DNA from: an uncultured Lachnospiraceae bacterium
Lineage (GTDB): Bacteria > Bacillota > Clostridia > Lachnospirales > Lachnospiraceae
Direction of reading: 5' to 3'
Length of the DNA: 64,000 nucleotides
NCBI GenBank assembly: GCA_900317825.1
Contig: ONIH01000016.1
Location: 1-64,000, forward strand
Shown here: piece after piece, positions 63,868 through 64,000 of the stretch
Layout of the letters: the number at the start of each line of letters is the position of its first letter
How positions within the stretch are numbered: the first letter of the stretch is position 1
The notes under the pieces: generated by a model
The model's database searches: none
What the model was told of the DNA's origin: nothing
What the model saw: only the letters and a program-made list of their open reading frames with translations
Program-made: the position numbers and the translations under genes

Positions 63868-64000
63868 TGAAAGCCGTATATTATATACTGAGAGGGGGCA
63901 TTATATGTATTGCCCTCATTCTTTTATTCATACTGCAGACTGCGATAATGCCGCATCTGTCACTGGCTTCCACGCCGAACCTGATGCTCGTCTTTGTATC
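63867..64000 (+). CDS. mreD: Rod-shape protein MreD, cut by the window end
   Basis: The first 44 codons of a hydrophobic protein: MKAVYYILRGGIICIALIL then FILQTAIMPHLSLASTPNLMLVFV. The pattern of one helix, a Q-T-x-hydrophobic turn and a P-N-L-M-L segment is typical of MreD. It overlaps mreC by one base. The rest lies outside the window. Confidence 0.9.
   Translation, partial: MKAVYYILRGGIICIALILLFILQTAIMPHLSLASTPNLMLVFV

Overview
The window looks like a chromosomal segment of a low-to-mid GC Firmicute, most likely a member of the Lachnospiraceae (Clostridia). The evidence is the mraY-murD-ftsW-divIB-ftsZ cluster, the ACT/UPF0210 pair, the dgt-dnaG-rpoD-trmK order, a bacterial RNase P RNA, a DUF5688-type protein, AGGAGG ribosome binding sites with several TTG/GTG starts, and tRNA genes without an encoded CCA. 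Species assignment is inference. Almost all genes are on the + strand. The minus strand carries one tRNA-Thr and one candidate small RNA.

Layout. 1-5.8 kb is a cell wall and division cluster (mraY, murD, ftsW, divIB, ftsZ) without murG or ftsA. 5.8-18.5 kb holds a beta-CASP nuclease, an Xaa-Pro aminopeptidase, a PolA with eroded exonuclease domains, cardiolipin synthase, a dephospho-CoA kinase fused to an FtsA-like protein, a WalJ-like hydrolase, and the ACT/UPF0210 pair. 18.5-23.5 kb holds a candidate minus-strand small RNA, a HEAT-methyltransferase, a GGDEF/EAL protein, a palindromic element and two tRNA-Leu genes. 23.6-30.3 kb is the dgt-dnaG-rpoD-trmK-nucleoside kinase run ending in rnpB; dnaG is broken by an internal deletion. 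30.4-36.3 kb is a TetR-controlled alpha-galactoside cassette. 36.3-40 kb is accessory: DUF5688, YitT, tRNA-Thr and an AAA ATPase. 40-47 kb has queH, argH, alaS and a large unknown protein. 47-53.7 kb has a truncated rpsU, dense palindromes and gltB/gltD, whose junction has been rewritten by a GGGATA-like repeat. 53.8-64 kb has an FAD protein, mutL-mutS, a PLP enzyme, radC, and mreB-mreC-mreD (cut by the window end).

Themes. Wall synthesis and shape genes flank the window (mraY-ftsZ and radC-mreBCD), and replication and repair genes (polA, dnaG, rpoD, mutL, mutS, radC) fill much of it. Several genes have a good -10 box 6-10 bases before the ATG and no Shine-Dalgarno sequence, so some mRNAs may be leaderless. 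Two normally conserved genes (dnaG, rpsU) lack internal segments; these are either real lesions or assembly errors. The most original candidates are the CoaE-FtsA fusion, the C-rich small RNA at about 18.7 kb, the gltB/gltD repeat junction and the leaderless promoters. No CRISPR array, prophage, insertion sequence or T-box leader was seen.
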